Source: Aristolochia californica (lineage: Eukaryota > Streptophyta > Magnoliopsida > Piperales > Aristolochiaceae). Taken from it: 64,000 nt of DNA. Where the stretch lies: contig JARWKL010000002.1 of assembly GCA_029961685.1 (NCBI GenBank), positions 19,374,908 to 19,438,907 on the forward strand, in the 5' to 3' direction. The notes under the pieces were generated by a model. That model saw only the letters and a program-made list of their open reading frames with translations, made no database searches and had not been told where the DNA came from. Position numbers and translations under genes: made by a program. Shown in pieces: positions 21,901 to 36,600 of this stretch. The first letter of the stretch is position 1. The number at the start of each line of letters is the position of its first letter.

Positions 21901-23411
21901 AACCCAGTTTTTGTCTATAAACAAAAAGTAGACCGAAAAATCATAGATCATCGTAAATGTTTTGATTGATTAATGATGTGTATAGGCAATAATTTTTGTT
22001 AGAAATGACTAATGGTTTGGGAGACAAAACTCAATTAAAAATGCCTCGCCCGCCTTTTTCTGTTGATTGCAAAACCTAATATATAAAAAACTAAAAGAGA
22101 TTAAAATCCTTAAAAATAACAGATACTTTTTGGAATTATCTTTCTCAGCATTTTCGCTTTTCCATTTTGGATGTTCAATTGTTTTTCAGATCAAAACTTC
22201 TGTTTTCACTCTCCAATTTTTCAAGTAAACAAAGAGATAAGACAAATAGATCACAATAAAATGAAAATTTTAGAGTTTATGTATGCAAAAAATTGAAAAG
22301 TATTATAAATGTAAGTGAAAAAAATTATATCACGCACTAAAAATGAACAAGAAAGTTTCGTTATCCATGTTTTGGAAATTCCATTAGTACAACCGCTAAT
22401 AGCTTGGTGGAATTTTATAAGAAAGAGATTTCAAATTGATCCTAACATGTTTTACATATGGATATGTATGCCTGAAACATGTTGAAGATGCAAATGACCT
22501 AATGATCCAGAAATTTCAAGAAGTAGAAAAAATTAAATTCTCAAGTTAACGCGTGGTGGGATATTTACCAAAGCTAATCAACCCAAATTTTTGCTATTTA
22601 CAAAAAGCGGACCTAACAATCATAGATCATCATAAATATTTTGATCTATTAATGATGTGTAATGGCTATAATTTTTGTTAGAAATGACTAATGGTTTGGG
22701 AGTCAACACTCAGTTAAAAATGCCTCTCCCCCCTTTTTTCGATGATTGTAAAACCTAAAATATAAAAAACTAAAAGAGTTTAAAATCCTTAAAAATCACA
22801 TATACTTTTTGAAATTATCTCTCTCAGCCTTTGTGCATTACCATTTTTTATGTTCAATTTTTTTTCCAAAATCAAAGTTGATATTTAACTCTAACATTTT
22901 TCTCGTAAACAAAAAGATAAGGCAAATAGATCACAAAAAAATGAAAATTTTAGAGTTTATGTATGCAAAAAATTGAAAACTATAATAAATTTAAGTGAAG
23001 AAAATTATTTTACGCACTAAAAATGAACACCAAAGTATTGTTATCCATGTTTGGGAGATACCACTAGTACAACCCCTAATAGGTTGGTAGAATTTTATAA
23101 GAAAGAGATTTCTAATTGATCCTAACATGTTTTAAATATGGATATAGAGGCCTGAAACATGTTGAAGATGAAAACGACCTAATGATCACTAATTTCAAGG
23201 AGTAGAAAAAATTAAATTCTCAAGTTAACGTGTGGTGGGATATTTAACAGTGCTAAACAACCCAGTTTTTCCCTATTTACAAAAAGCTGACCTAACAATC
23301 ATATATCATTGTAAAAATTTTTATTGATTAATGATGTGTAATGGCTATAATTTAAGTTAGAAATGACTTATGGTTTGGGAGTCAACATTCAGTTAAAAAT
23401 TGCACGCAACC

Positions 23412-23413
<2 letters not shown>

Positions 23414-23445
<32 letters not shown>
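23414..23445 (+). repeat. Poly(C) tract, 32 bases
   Basis: Same monomer position as the other C tracts, followed by an extra pyrimidine stretch (TCCTTCCTTCTCTCCTC) before the usual flank. Confidence 0.9.
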
Positions 23446-23448
<3 letters not shown>

Positions 23449-24141
23449 TTCCTTCTCTCCTCACCCCCCTTAACAATGATTACAAAACCTAATATATAAA
23501 AAACAAATAGAGTTTACAATCCATAAAAATCATAGATATTTTTGGAAAAGATCTCTCTCAGCCTTTGTGCAATACCATTTTGGATGTTCAATATTTTTTC
23601 ATATCCAAACTTGAGATTTAACTCTCCCATTTTTCTTGTAAACAAAGAGTTAAGACAAATAGATCACAAGAAAATGAAAATTTTTGAGTTTTTGTATGCA
23701 AAAAAAATGAACACTATAATAAATGTAAGTGAAGAAATTTATTTCACTCACAAAAAATGAACACCAAATTTTTGTTATCCATATTTAGGAAATTCCACTA
23801 GAACAACCCCTAATTGCTTGGTGGAATTTTATAAGAAAGAGATTTCTAATTGATTATAACATGTTTTAAATATGGATATTGAAGCCTGAAACATGTCGAA
23901 GATGCAATTGACCTAATGATCCAAAAATTTCAAGGAGTTGAAAAACTTAAGTTCTCAAGTTAACGTGCGGTGGGATAATAACCAGAGCCAAACAACCCAG
24001 TTTTTGCCAATTTACAAAAAGCGGACCTAACAATCAAAGATCGTCCTAAATGTTTTGATCGATTAATGATGTGTAACGGCTATAATTTTTGTTAGAAATG
24101 ACTTATGGTTTGGGAGACAACACTAAATTAAGAATGCCTCA

Positions 24142-24164
24142 CCCCCCCCCCCCCCCCCCCCCCC
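24142..24164 (+). repeat. Poly(C) tract, 23 bases
   Basis: In the very next monomer after the 23414 tract, again followed by a mixed C/T stretch to about 24188. Two adjacent monomers thus both carry expansions. Confidence 0.9.
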
Positions 24165-25199
24165 TTTCTCCCCCCTCCTTTCCCCTTTTCCGATGATTGC
24201 AAAACCGAATATATAAAAAACTAAAAGAGATTAAAATCCATAAAAATTACAGATACTTTTCTGAATTATCTCTCTCAGCATTTGAGCATTTCAACTTTGG
24301 ATGTCCAATTTTTTTTCAAATCCAAACTTGAGTTTTCACTTTCCCATTTTTCTCGTAAACAAAAAATAAGGCATAGAGATAACAACAATATTAAAATTTT
24401 AGAGTGTATGTATGCAAAAAATTGAAAACTATAATAAATGTAATCGAAGAAAAATATTACACGCACTAAAAATGAATGCCAAAGTTTTGTTATCCATGTT
24501 TGGGAAATTCCACTAGCGCAGCCCCTAATAGCTTGGTAGAATTTTATTCGAAAGAGATTTCTAATTGATCCTTACATGTTTTAAATATGGATATGCATGC
24601 CTGAAACATGTTGAAGATGGAAATGACCTTATGATAAAAAAATTACAATCAGTAGAAAAAATGATTCTCAAGTTAATGTGCGATGGGAAATTTACTAGAG
24701 CCAAACAACCCAATTTTTGCCTGTTTACAATAAGTGGACCTAAAAATCATAGATCATCGTACATTTTTTGATCGATTAATGAATTGTAATGGCAATAATT
24801 ATATTTAGAAATGACTTATGGTTTGGGAGTCAACGTTCAGTTAAAAATGCCTCGCCCCCACTTTTCTGATGATTGCAAAACCTAATACATAAAAAACTAA
24901 AAGAGTTTAAAATCCTTAAAAATCACAGATACTTTTTTGGATTATCTGTCCTAACATTTGTGCATTTCCATTTTGGATGTTCAATTTTTTTTCAAATCCA
25001 AACTTGAGTTTTCACTCTCTCATTTTTCTTGTCAACAAAAAGATCAGGCAAATAGATCACAACAAAATCAAAATTTTAGAGTTTATGTATGAAACAAATT
25101 GAAACCTTTAATAAATGTAAATGAAAAAAATTATTTCACGCATTACAAATGAACACCAAAGTTTTGTTATCCATATTTGGAAAATTCTACTAGTACAAC

Positions 25200-25212
25200 C
25201 CCTAAAATGATG
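25200..25212. other. Deletion junction in a short (~428 bp) monomer
   Basis: CAACCCCTAA joins directly to AATGATGTGTAACGG, skipping about 250 bp of monomer (from the inverted-repeat cluster through the GATCGATT region). The shared word TAA/AAT at the join suggests a short-homology deletion. Confidence 0.8.
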
Positions 25213-27384
25213 TGTAACGGCTATAATTTTTGTTAGAAATGACTAATGGTTTGGGAGTCTACACTCAATTAAAAATGCCTCGCCCCCCCTTTTCCAATGA
25301 TTGCAAAACCTAATATATAAAAAACTAAAAGAGTTTACAATCCATAAAAATCACTGATACTTTTTGAAATTATCTCAATCAGCATTTGTGCATTTCCATT
25401 TTGGACGTTCAATTGTTTTTAAGATCAAAACTTGAGTTTTCACTCTCCCATTTTTTTTGTAAACAAAAAGATAAGGCAAATAGATCACCACAAAATAAAA
25501 ATTTTAGAGTTTATGTATGCAAAAAACTAAAAACAATAATAAATGTAAGTGAAGAAAATTACTTCACGCACTAAAAATGAACATCAAAGTTTTGTTATCC
25601 ATGTTTGGGAAATTTCACTTGTACAACCCCAAATAGCATGGGGAATTTTATAAGAAAGAGATTTCTAATTGATCCTAACATGTTTTAAATATGGATAAGC
25701 ATGCCTGAAACATGTTGAAGATGCAAATGACCTAATGATCCAAAAATTTCAAGGAGTAGAAAAAATTAAATTCTCAAGTTAACGTGTGGTGGGATATTAA
25801 CTAGAGCCAAACAACCCAGTTTTTACCTATTTACAAAAAGCGGACCTAACACTCATAGATCATCGTCAATGTTTTCATCGATTAATGATGTGTAACGGCT
25901 ATAATTTTTGTTAGAAATGACTTATGGTTTGGGAGTAAACACTCAATTAAAAATGCCTTACCCCCCTTTTCCGATGATTGCAAAACCGAATATATAAAAT
26001 TGTAAAAGAGTTTAAAATCCTACAAAATCACAGACACTTTTTGGAATTATCTCTCTCGGCATTTGTGTATTTCCAATTTGGTAGTTCAATTTTTTTTCAA
26101 ATCCAAACTTGAGTTTTCACTCACCTGTTTTTCTCGTAAACAAAACGTTAAGGCAAATAGATAACAAGAAAATGAAAATTCTAGAGTTTATGTATGCAAA
26201 AAATTTAAAACTATAATAAATTTAAGTGAAAAAAATTATTACACACACTAAAAATGAACACCAAAGTTTTTTGTTATCCATGTTTGGGAAATACCACTTG
26301 TACAACCCTTAATAGCTTGGTGGAATTTTATAAGAAAGAGATTTCTAATTGATCCTAAATTGTTTTAAATATGGGTATGCATGCCTGAAACATGTTGAAG
26401 ATGCAAATGACCTAATGATCCAAAAATTTCAAGGAGTAGAAAAAATTAAATTCTCAAGTTAACGTGCTGTGGGATATTTACCAGTGCTAAATAACCCAGT
26501 TTTTGCTTATTTACAAAAAGCGGACCTAACAATCATAGATCATCGTAAATATTTTTATCGATTAATGATGTGTAAGGGTTAAAATTTTAGTTAGAAATGA
26601 CTTATGGTTTTGGAGTTAATACTCTGTTAAAAATGCTTCCCTCACCCCACCACCCCCCCTCTCCTTTTTCCGATGATTGCAAAACCTAATATATAAAAAA
26701 CTAAAAGAGTTTACAATCCTTAAAAATCACAGATACTTGTTGAAATTATCTCTCTCAGAATTTATGCAATACCATTTTGGATGTTCAATTTTTTTGCAAA
26801 TCCAAACATGGGATTTAACTCTCCCATTTTTCTTGTAAACAAAAAGATAAGGCAAATAGATCACAACAAAATGAAAATTTTAGAGTTTATTATGCAAAAA
26901 ATTAAAAATAATAATAAATGTAAGTAAAGAAAATTATTTATCGCACTAAAAATGAAGAACAAAGTTTTGTTATCCATGTTTGGGAAATTCCACTAGTACA
27001 ACCCCTAATTGCATGGTGGACTTTTATAAGAAACATATTTCTAATTGATCCTAACATTTTTTAAATATGGATATTCTTGCCAAAAACATGTTGAAGATGC
27101 AATTGACCTAATGATCCAAAAATTTCGAGTATAAAAAATTCAATTCTCAAGTTAGCGTGCTGTGGGAAATTTACCAGAGTCAAACAAGCCAGTTTTTGCC
27201 TTTTTACAAAAAGCGGACCTAACAATCATAGATCATCGTAAATGTTTTGATCGATTAATGATATGTAATGGCTATAATGTTTGTTTAGAAATGACTTATG
27301 GTTTGGAAGTAAACAATCAATTGAAAATGCCTCACCCCCCCTTTTCCGAACGTTGTAAAACCTAATGTATCAAAACATAAAAGA

Positions 27385-27400
27385 GTTTATAATTTTGGAT
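27385..27400. other. Deletion junction removing the monomer landmark
   Basis: AAGAGTTTAT joins AATTTTGGATGTT, removing about 60-70 bp including TCTCTCAGCATTTGTGC. This is one of the few monomers without the landmark. Confidence 0.75.
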
Positions 27401-27966
27401 GTTAAATTTTTTTCAAAGTGAAACTTTAGTTTTCATTCACCTATTTTTCTCGTATAAAAAAAGATAAGGCAAATAGATCACAAGAAAATGAAAATTTAAG
27501 AGTTTATGTATGAAAAAAATTGAAAACTATGATAAATGTAAGTGAAAACAATTATTACACACACTAAAAATGAACAAAAAAGTTTTTTGTTATCCATGTT
27601 TTGGAAATACCACTAGTACAACCACTAATAGCTTGGTGGAATTTTATAAGAAAGAGATTTCTAATTGCTCCTAACATGTTTTCTCTATGGATATTCATGC
27701 CTGAAACATGTTGAAGATGCAAATGACTTAAAGATCTGAAAATTTCAAGGAGTAAAAAAAATTAAATTTTCAAGTTAACGTGCGGTGGGATATTTACCAG
27801 AGCCAAACAACCCAGTTTTTGCCTATTTACAAAGAGCGGACCTAACAATCATAGATCATCCTAAATGTCTTGATCGATTAAGGATGTGTAATGGCTATAC
27901 TTTTTGTTACAAATGATTTATAGTTTGGGAGTCCACACTCAGTTAAAAATGCTTCGCCACGCCCCT

Positions 27967-27981
27967 CCCCCCCCCCCCCCC
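27967..27981 (+). repeat. Poly(C) tract, 15 bases, with flanking C-rich runs
   Basis: Moderate expansion at the fixed C site; the full C-rich stretch 27953-27998 is broken by single T residues. Confidence 0.85.
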
Positions 27982-29356
27982 TCCCCCCCCTTCCCCTTTC
28001 TCCGATGATTGGAAAACCTAATATATAAAAAACTTAAAGAGTTTACATTTCTTAAAAATCATAGATACATTTGGAATTATCTCTCTCAGGATTTGTGCAT
28101 TTCTATTTTGGATGTTCAATTTTTTTTCAAATCCAAACTTGAGTTTTCTCTCTCCCATTTTTGTCGTAAAGAAAGAGAGGAGGCAAACAGATCACAACAA
28201 AATGAAAATTTTAGAGTTTATGTATGCAAAAAATTGAAAACTATAGTAAATGTAAATGAAGAAAATTATTTCAAGCACTAAAAATGAACACAAAAGTTTT
28301 GTTATCCATGTTTGTGAAATTCAACTAGTACATCCCCTAATAGCTTGGTGTAATTTTATAAGAAAGAGATTTCTAATTGGTCCTAACATGTTTTAAATAT
28401 GGATTTGCATGCCTGAAAAATTTTTAAGATGTAAATGATCTAATGATCCAAAATTTTCAATAAGTAGAAAAAACAAATTCTCAAGTTAACGTGCGGTGGG
28501 AAATTTACCAGAGCCAAACAACCCTGTTTTTGCCTATTTACAAAAAGCGGTCCTAACAATCATAGCTCATTGTAAATGTTTTGATCAATTAATCATATCT
28601 AATGGCTATAATTTTTTTTTAGAAATGACGTATGGTTTGGGAGTCAACACTCAGTTCAGAATGCCTCGCCCGCCCCTTTTCTGATGATTGCAAAACCTAA
28701 TATATAAAAAACTATAAGAGTTTACAATCCTTAAAAATTACAAATACTTTTTGAGATTATCTCTCTCAGCATTTGTGCATTTCCATTTTGGATGTTCAAT
28801 TTTTTTTCAAATCCAAACTTGAGTTTTCACTCTCCCATTTTTCTCGTAAACTAAAAGATAAGGCCAATAGATCACAAAAAAATGAAAATTTTAGAGTTTA
28901 AGTATGACAAAAAAAAAATGAAAACTATAATAAATGTAAGTGAAGAAAATTATTTCACACACTAAAAATGAACACAAAATTTTTGTTATCCATTTTTGGG
29001 AAATTCTATTTGTACAACCCGTAATAGCTTGTTAGAGTTTTAGAAGAAGGAGATTTCTAATTGATCCTAACATGTTTTAAATATGGATATGCATCCCTAC
29101 AACTTGTTGAAGATGCAAATGACCTAATGATCCTAAAATTTCAAGGAGTAGAAAAAATGAAATTCTCAAGTTAACGTGCGGTGGGATATTATCAGAGCCA
29201 AACAACCCAATTTTTGCCTAAAAAAAAAAGCGGACCTAATAATCATAGATTCTCGTAAATGTTTTGATCAATTATTGATGTGTAACTGCTATAATTTTTG
29301 TTAGAAATGACTAATAGTTTGGTAGTCAGCACTCAATTAAAAATACCTCCCCAACA

Positions 29357-29382
29357 CCCCCCCCCCCCCCCCCCCCCCCCCC
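29357..29382 (+). repeat. Poly(C) tract, 26 bases
   Basis: At the fixed C site, preceded by CCTCCCCAACA. Confidence 0.9.
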
Positions 29383-30164
29383 TCCATTTTCCTATGATTG
29401 CAAAACCAAGTATATAAAAAACTAAAAGAGTTTACAATCCTGAAAAATCACTGATACTTTTTGGAATTATCTCTCTCACCATTTGTGAATTTCCAATTTG
29501 GATGTTATATTTTTTTCTCAAATCGAAACTTGAGTCTTCATTCACCCATTTTTCTCGTAAACAAAAAGATAAGGCAAATAGATCTGAAGAAAATGAAAAT
29601 TTTTGAGTTTATGAATGCAAAAAATTGAAAAATATAATAAATGTAAGTGAAAAAAAATTATTACACGTACTAAAAATTAACACAAAGTTATTTGTTATCC
29701 ATTTCTGAGAAATTCCCCTAGTACAACCCCGAATAGCTTGGTGGAATTTTATATGAAAGAGATTTCTAATTGATCCTAACATGTTTTAAATATGGATAAG
29801 AATGCATGAAACATTTTGAAGATGCAAATGACTTAATGATCCAAAATTTTCAATAAGTAGAAAAAAAATCTCAAGTTAATGTGCGGTGGGAAATTTACCA
29901 GAGTCAAACAACCCAGCTTTTGCCTATTTACAAAAGCAGATCGAGCAATCATATATCATCGTAAATATTTTGATTGATTAATGATATGTAACGACTATAA
30001 TTTTTGTTCGAAATGACATATGGTTTGGGAGTCAACACTCAGTTAAAAATGCCTCGCCCCCTCTTTTCTAATGATTGCAAAAACTAATACATAAAAAATT
30101 AAAAGAATTTACAATCCTTAAAAATCACAAATACTTTTTGGAATTATCTCTGTCAGCATTTGTG

Positions 30165-32070
30165 CATTTCCATTATGGAGGTTCAATTATTTTTGAAATC
30201 CAAACTTGAGTTTTCACTCTCCCTTTTTTCTCGTAAAATAAAAGATAAGGCAAATAGATCACAAGAAAATGAAAATTTTAGTGTTTATATATGTAAAGAA
30301 TTGAAAACTATAATAAATGTAAGTGAAGAAAATTATTTCACTCACTAAAAATGAACACCAAAGTTTTGTTATCCATGTTTGGGAAATTCCACTAGTAGAA
30401 CCCCTAATAGCTTGTTGGAATTTTATAAGAAGGGGATTTCTAATTAATCGTAACATGTTTTAAATATGGATATGCATGCCTAAAACATGTTGAAGTGGCA
30501 AAAGACCTAATGATCCAAAAATTTCAAGGAGTAGAAAAAATTAAATTCTCAAGTTAACATACGGTGGGATATTTAACAGAGCCAAACAACCCACTTTTTT
30601 CTTGTTTACAAAAAGCGGACCAAACTATCATAGATCATCGTAAATGCTTTCGTCGATAATGATGTGTAACAGCTATAATTTTCGTTAGAAATGACTAATG
30701 GTTTGGAAGTCAACACTTAACAGAAAAAGCCACCCCCCCCCCCCCCCCCCCCCCCCGCCCCCCCCCCCCCCCCCCCCCCCCCCCTCTCCGCATTTTCTGA
30801 TGATTGCAAATCCTAGTATATAAAAAACTAAAAGAGTTTACAGTCCTTAAAAATCAAAGATACTTTTGGAATTATCTCTCTCAGCATTTGTGCATTTCCA
30901 TTTTGGATGTACAATTGTTTTTCAGATCTAAACTTGAGTTATTCACACACCCATTTTTCTCATAAAAAAAATACGGCAAATAGATCACAACAAAATGAAA
31001 ATTTTAGAGTTTATGTATGCAAAAAATTAAAAACTATAATCAATGTAAGTGAATAAAATTATTTCACGCACTAAAAATGAACACCAAAGTTTTCTTATTC
31101 ATGTTTGAGAAATTTCACTAGTACAACCCCTAATAGCTTGGTGGAATTTTATTAGAAAGAGATTTCTAATTGGTCCGAACATGTTTTGATGTGCATGCCT
31201 AAAACATGTTGAAGATGCAAATGACTTAATGATCAAAAAAATTCGAGTAGAAAAAATTAAATTCGAAGTTATCGTGTGGTGGGATATTTACTAGATCCAA
31301 ACAACCCAGCTTTTGCCTATTTACAATAAGCGGACCTAATAATCATAGATCATCGTAAATTTTTTGATTGATTAATGATATGTAACGGCTATAATTTTTG
31401 TTAGAAATGACTTTTGGTTTGGGAGTAAACACATAGTTAAAAATGCCTCGTACCCCATTTTCCGATTATTGCAAAACCTAATATATAAAAAACTAAAAGA
31501 GTGTACAATCCTTAAAAATCACAGATACTTTTTGTAATTATCCCTCTCAGCATTTTGCATTTCCATTTTGGATGTTAAATTATTTTTAAAATCTAAACTT
31601 GAGTTTTCACACACCCATTTTTCTCGTACACAAAAAACATAAGGCAAATATATCACAACAAAATGAAAATTTTACTGTTGAAGTGTGGAAAAATTTGAAA
31701 AAAATAATAAATTTATGTGAAGAAAATTATGTCACACACTAAAAATGAACACCAAAGTTTTGTTATCCATATTTGGGAAATTCCACTAGTACAACACCTG
31801 ATAGCCTGGTGAAATTTTATGACAAAGAGATTTCTAATTGATCAAAACATGTTTTAAATATGGATATGCATGCCTGAAACATGTTGAAAATGCTAATGAC
31901 CTAATGATCATAAAATTTCTAGAAGTAGAAAAAATTAAATTCTCAAGTTAACGTGCGGTGGGATATTTACTAGAGCCAAACCACCCACTTTTTGCCTATT
32001 TACAAAAAGCAGACCAAACAGTCATAGATCATCATAAAAATTTTGATCGATTAATGGTGTGTAATGGCTA
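30165..32070 (+). repeat. Duplicated satellite block D1, copy 1
   Basis: About 2.8 monomers closely matching 41671-43553 in the same order (offset about 11.5 kb). Shared private variants include CATTATGGAGGTTCAATTAT, GAAGTGGCAAA, a large C tract, AAAAATACGGC, and TTTTACTGTTGAAGTGTGG. Sequence just before 30165 and 41671 is no more alike than any two monomers, which sets the left border. Confidence 0.85.
30733..30784 (+). repeat. Interrupted poly(C) tract (C24 G C27)
   Basis: The largest C tract in the window, broken by one G at 30757. Its duplicate at 42240-42264 has only 25 C and no G, so the tract changed after the block was copied. Confidence 0.9.
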
Positions 32071-33689
32071 TAATTTTTGTTAGAAATGACTTATAGTTTG
32101 GGTGTCAACACTCAATTTAAAATTCCTCGCCCCCCCCTTTTCCAATGATTGCAAAGCCTAAAATAAAAAATCAAAAGAGTTTACAATCCTTAAAAATCAT
32201 AGATACTTTTTGGAATTATATCTTTCAACATTTGTGCATTTCCATTTTGGATGTTCAATTGTTTTTTAAATCCAAACTTGAGTTTTCACTATCCCATTTT
32301 TCTCGTACACAAAAGGGTAAGGCAAATAGTTCACAACTAAATGAAAATTTTAGAGTTTATGTATGCAAAAAATTAAAAACTAAAATAAATGTAAGTGAAG
32401 AAAATTATTTCACGCAATAAAAATGAACACCAAACTTTTGTTTTCCGAGTTAAGGAAATTTCACTAGTACAAGCCCTAATAGCTTGGTGGAATTTTATAA
32501 GAAAGAGATTTCTAATTGAACCTAACATGTTTTACATATGGATATGCATGCCTTAAACATGTTGAAGATGCAAATGACCTAATGATCTAAAAATTTCAAG
32601 GAGTAGCAAAAATTAAATTCTCAAGTAAACGTGCGGTGGGTTATTTACCAAAGCCATACAACCAAGTTTTTGCCTATTTACAAAAAGCGGACCTAACAAT
32701 CATAGATCATCGTAAATGTTTAGATTGATTAATGATGTGTAACGGCTATAGTTTTTGTTAGAAATTACTTATGGTTAGGGAGTCGACACTCATTTAAAAA
32801 TGCCTCGCTCCCCCTTTTCCGATGATTGCTAAACCTAAAATATAAAAACCTAAAAGAGTTTAAAATCGTTAAAAATCATAGATACTTTTTGGAATTATTT
32901 CTCTCAGCATTAGTGCATTCCCATTTTGAATGTTCAATTTTTTTTCAAATCCAAACTTGAGTTTTCATTCTCCCATTTTTCTCGTAAACAAAAAGATAAG
33001 GCAAATAGATAAAAATAAAATAAAATTTTTAGAGATTATGTATGCAAAAAATTGAAAACTTTAATCAATCTAAATAAATAAAATTATTTGATGCACTATA
33101 AATAAACACCAATGTTTTCTTATACATGTTTGGGAAATTTCAATAGTACATCCCCTAATAGCTTGGTGGAATTCTATAAGAAGGAGTTTTCTAATTGATC
33201 CTAACATGTTTAAATATGGATATGCATACCTGAAACATGTTGAAAATGCAAATGACTTAATGATAAAAAAAATTTCAAGGAGTAGAAAAAATTAAATTCT
33301 CAAGTTAACGTGCAGTGGGATATTTGCCAGATCCAAACAACCCAGTTTTTGCCTATTTACAATAAGCGGACCTAAAAATCATAGATCATTGTAAATGTTT
33401 TGATCGATTAATGATGTGTAACGACTATAATTTTTGTTAGAAATGACTTATGATTTGGGAGTCAACACACAGTTAAAAATGCCTCGCCCCCCCTTTTCCA
33501 ATGATTGCAAAACCTAATATATAAAAAAATAAAAGAGTTTACAATCCTTAAAAATCCCAAGTACTTTTTAGAATTATCTCTCTCAGCATATGTGCATTCC
33601 TTTTCTGATGTTCAATTTTTTTTCAAATCCAAACTTGAATTTTCACACACCCATTTTTCTCGTAAACAAAAAGATTAGGGAAATAGATC
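32071..33689 (+). repeat. Satellite monomers between duplicated blocks
   Basis: About 2.4 ordinary monomers (landmarks 32233, 32912, 33592) that are largely missing between the second copies of D1 and D2. A weak match of part of 33190-33400 to 43565-43760, including TATTTGCCAGATCC, hints that a remnant survives there. Confidence 0.85.
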
Positions 33690-36600
33690 ACAACAAAATG
33701 AAAATTTTAGAGTTTATATATGCAAAAAGTTGAAAACTATAATAAATTTAAGTGAAGAAAATTATTTTATGCACTAAAAATGAACACCAAAGTTTTGTTA
33801 TCCTTGTTCGGGAAATTCCACTAGTACAACCCCAAATAGCTTGGTGGAATTTTATAATAACGAGATCTCTAATTGACCCAAACATGTTTTAAATATGGAA
33901 ATGCGTGCTTGAAACATGTTCAAGATGCAAATGACCTAATGATGCAAAAATTTCAAGGAGTTGAAAAAATTAAATTCTCAAGCTAACGTGCAGTGGGATA
34001 TATACTTGAGCCAAACCACCCACTTTTTGCCTATTTACAAAAAGCAAACCTAACAATCATAGATCATCATAAATGTTTTGATTGATTAATGATGTGTAAC
34101 GGCTATAATTTTTGTTAGAAATGACTTACGGTTTGGGAGTCAACACTCAGTCAAAAACGCCTCGCCCCCCAAACACCCCCCCCCCCTCTCCTTCATTTCC
34201 GATGATTGCAAAACCTAATATTTAAAACACCAAAAGACTTTACAATCCTTACAAATCACAGATACTTTTTGGAATGATCTATTTCAGCATTTGAGCATTT
34301 CCATTTTGGATGTTCAATTGTTTTTCAAATCAAAACTTGAGTTTTCACTATTCCATTTTTCTCGTAAACAAACACGATAAGTCAAATAGATCACAACTAA
34401 ATGAAAATTTTAGAGTTTATGTATGCAAAAATTATTTCACGCACTAAAAATGAACACCAAAGTTTTGTTATCCGAGTTTGTGAAATTCCAATAGTAGAAC
34501 CCCTAATAGCTTGGTGGAATTTTATAAGACAGAGATTTCTAATTGATCCTAACATATTTTAAATATGGATATGCATGCCTGAAACATGTTGAAGATGCAA
34601 ATGACCTAATGATCCAAAATTTTCAAGGAATAGAAAAAATTAAATTCTCAAGTTAACATGTGGTGGGATATTTACCAAAGCCAAACAACCTAGTTTTTGC
34701 CATTTAACAATAGGCGGACCTAACAATAATAGATCATCGTAAATATTTTGATCAATTAATGATGTGTAACGGCTATAATTTTTGGTAGAAATTACTTATG
34801 GTTTGGGAGATGATACTGAGTTAAAAATTCCTCGCCCTTATTCCGATGATTCCAAAACCTAATATATAAAAAACTATAAGAGTTTACAATCGTTAAAAAT
34901 CACATATACGTTATGGAATTATCTCTCTCAGCATTTTTGCATTTCGATTTTGGATATTCAATTTTTTTTCAAATTCAAACTTGAGTTTTCTCCCTCCCAT
35001 TTTTCTCGTAAACAAAAAGATAAGGCAAATAGATCACAATAAAATGAAAATTTTGGAGTTCACGTGTGAAAAAATTTGAAAACTATAATAAATTTATGTG
35101 AAGAAAATTATGTCCCGCACTAAAAATGAACACCAAAGTTTTGTTATCCTTGTTTGGGAAATTCCACTAGTTCAACCCCTAATTGCTTGGTATAATTTGA
35201 TAAGAATGTGATTTCTAATTGATCCCAACATGTTTTAAATATGGATGTGCATGCCTGAAACATGTTGAAGATGCAAATGACCTAGTGATCCAAAAATTTC
35301 ATGGAGTGCAAAAAATTAAATTCTCAAGTTAACGTGCGATGGGATATTTACCAGAGCCAAACAACCCACTTTTTGCCTATTTACAAAAAGTGGACCTAAC
35401 AATAATAGATCATCATAAATTTTTTAATCGTTTAATGGTGTGTAACGACTATTATTTTTGTTTGAATGACTTATGGTTTGGGAGTCAACACTTAGTCAAA
35501 AATGCCTCGCCACCCCTTTTCCGATGATTGCAAAACCTAATATAAAAAAAACTAGATGAGTTTACAATCCTTAAAAATCAAAGATACGTTTTGGAATTAT
35601 CACTCTCCGGATTTTTGCTTTTCCATTTTGGATGTTCTATTGTTTTTCAAATCCAAACTTAAGTTTTCACTCTCCCATTTTTCTCGTAAACAAAAAGATA
35701 AGGCAAATAGATCACAACAAAATGAAACTTTTTGAGTTTATGTATGCAAAAAATTTAAAACAATAATAAATGTAAGTGAAGAAAATTTTTTCACACTCTA
35801 AAAATGAACTCCAAAGTTTTTTTATCCATGTTTGGGAAATTCCACTAGTACAACTCCTAATTGCTTGGTGGAATTTTATAAGAAAGAGATATCTAATTGA
35901 TCCTAACATATTTTAAATATGGATATGCATGACTGAAACATGTTGAAGAAGCAAATGACTTTATGATTAAAAAATTATAAGGTGTAGAAAAAAATTAAAT
36001 TCTCAAGTAAACGTGCGGTAGGATATTTACCAAACCGAAACAACCCAGTTTTTGCCTATTTACAATAAGCGCACATAACAATCATAGATCATCATAAATG
36101 TTTTGATCAATTAATGAAGTGTAACTCATATAATTTATCTTAGAAATGACTTATGGATTGGGAGTCAACAATCAGTTAAAAATGCCTCGGCCCCCCTTTT
36201 CCGAAGATTACAAAACCTAATATATAAAAAAACAAAAACAGTTTATAATCCTCAAAAATCACAGGTACTTTTTGGATTTATCTCTCTCAACATTTGTGCT
36301 TTTCCATTTAGGATTTTCAATTTTTTTTCTAATCCAAACTTGGGGTTTCACTCTCCCATATTTCTCGTAAATGAAAAGATGAGGCAAATAGATCACAACA
36401 AAATGAAAATTTTAGATTTTATGTATTAAAACAATTGAAAACTATAATAAATGTAAGTGAAGAAAATTATTTCACGCACAAAAAATGAACAACAAAGTTT
36501 TGTTATCCATGTTTGGGAAATTCCATATGTACAACCCCTAATAGCTTGGTGGAATTTTATAACAAACAGATTTCTAATTGATCCTAACATGTTTTAAATA

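Larger units (their letters stand above)
14261..30164 (+). repeat. Satellite array, block III (diverged monomers)
   Basis: About 23 head-to-tail monomers, most 645-735 bp, with landmarks near 14720, 15397, 16080, 16759, 17405, 18086, 18764, 19440, 20120, 20798, 21478, 22153, 22832, 23566, 24283, 24959, 25387, 26064, 26763, 28094, 28774 and 29484. Length variation comes mainly from poly-C expansions and from deletions at about 25206 and 27392. Monomers here are mixed in type and no higher-order period is obvious by eye. No gene is present. Confidence 0.94.
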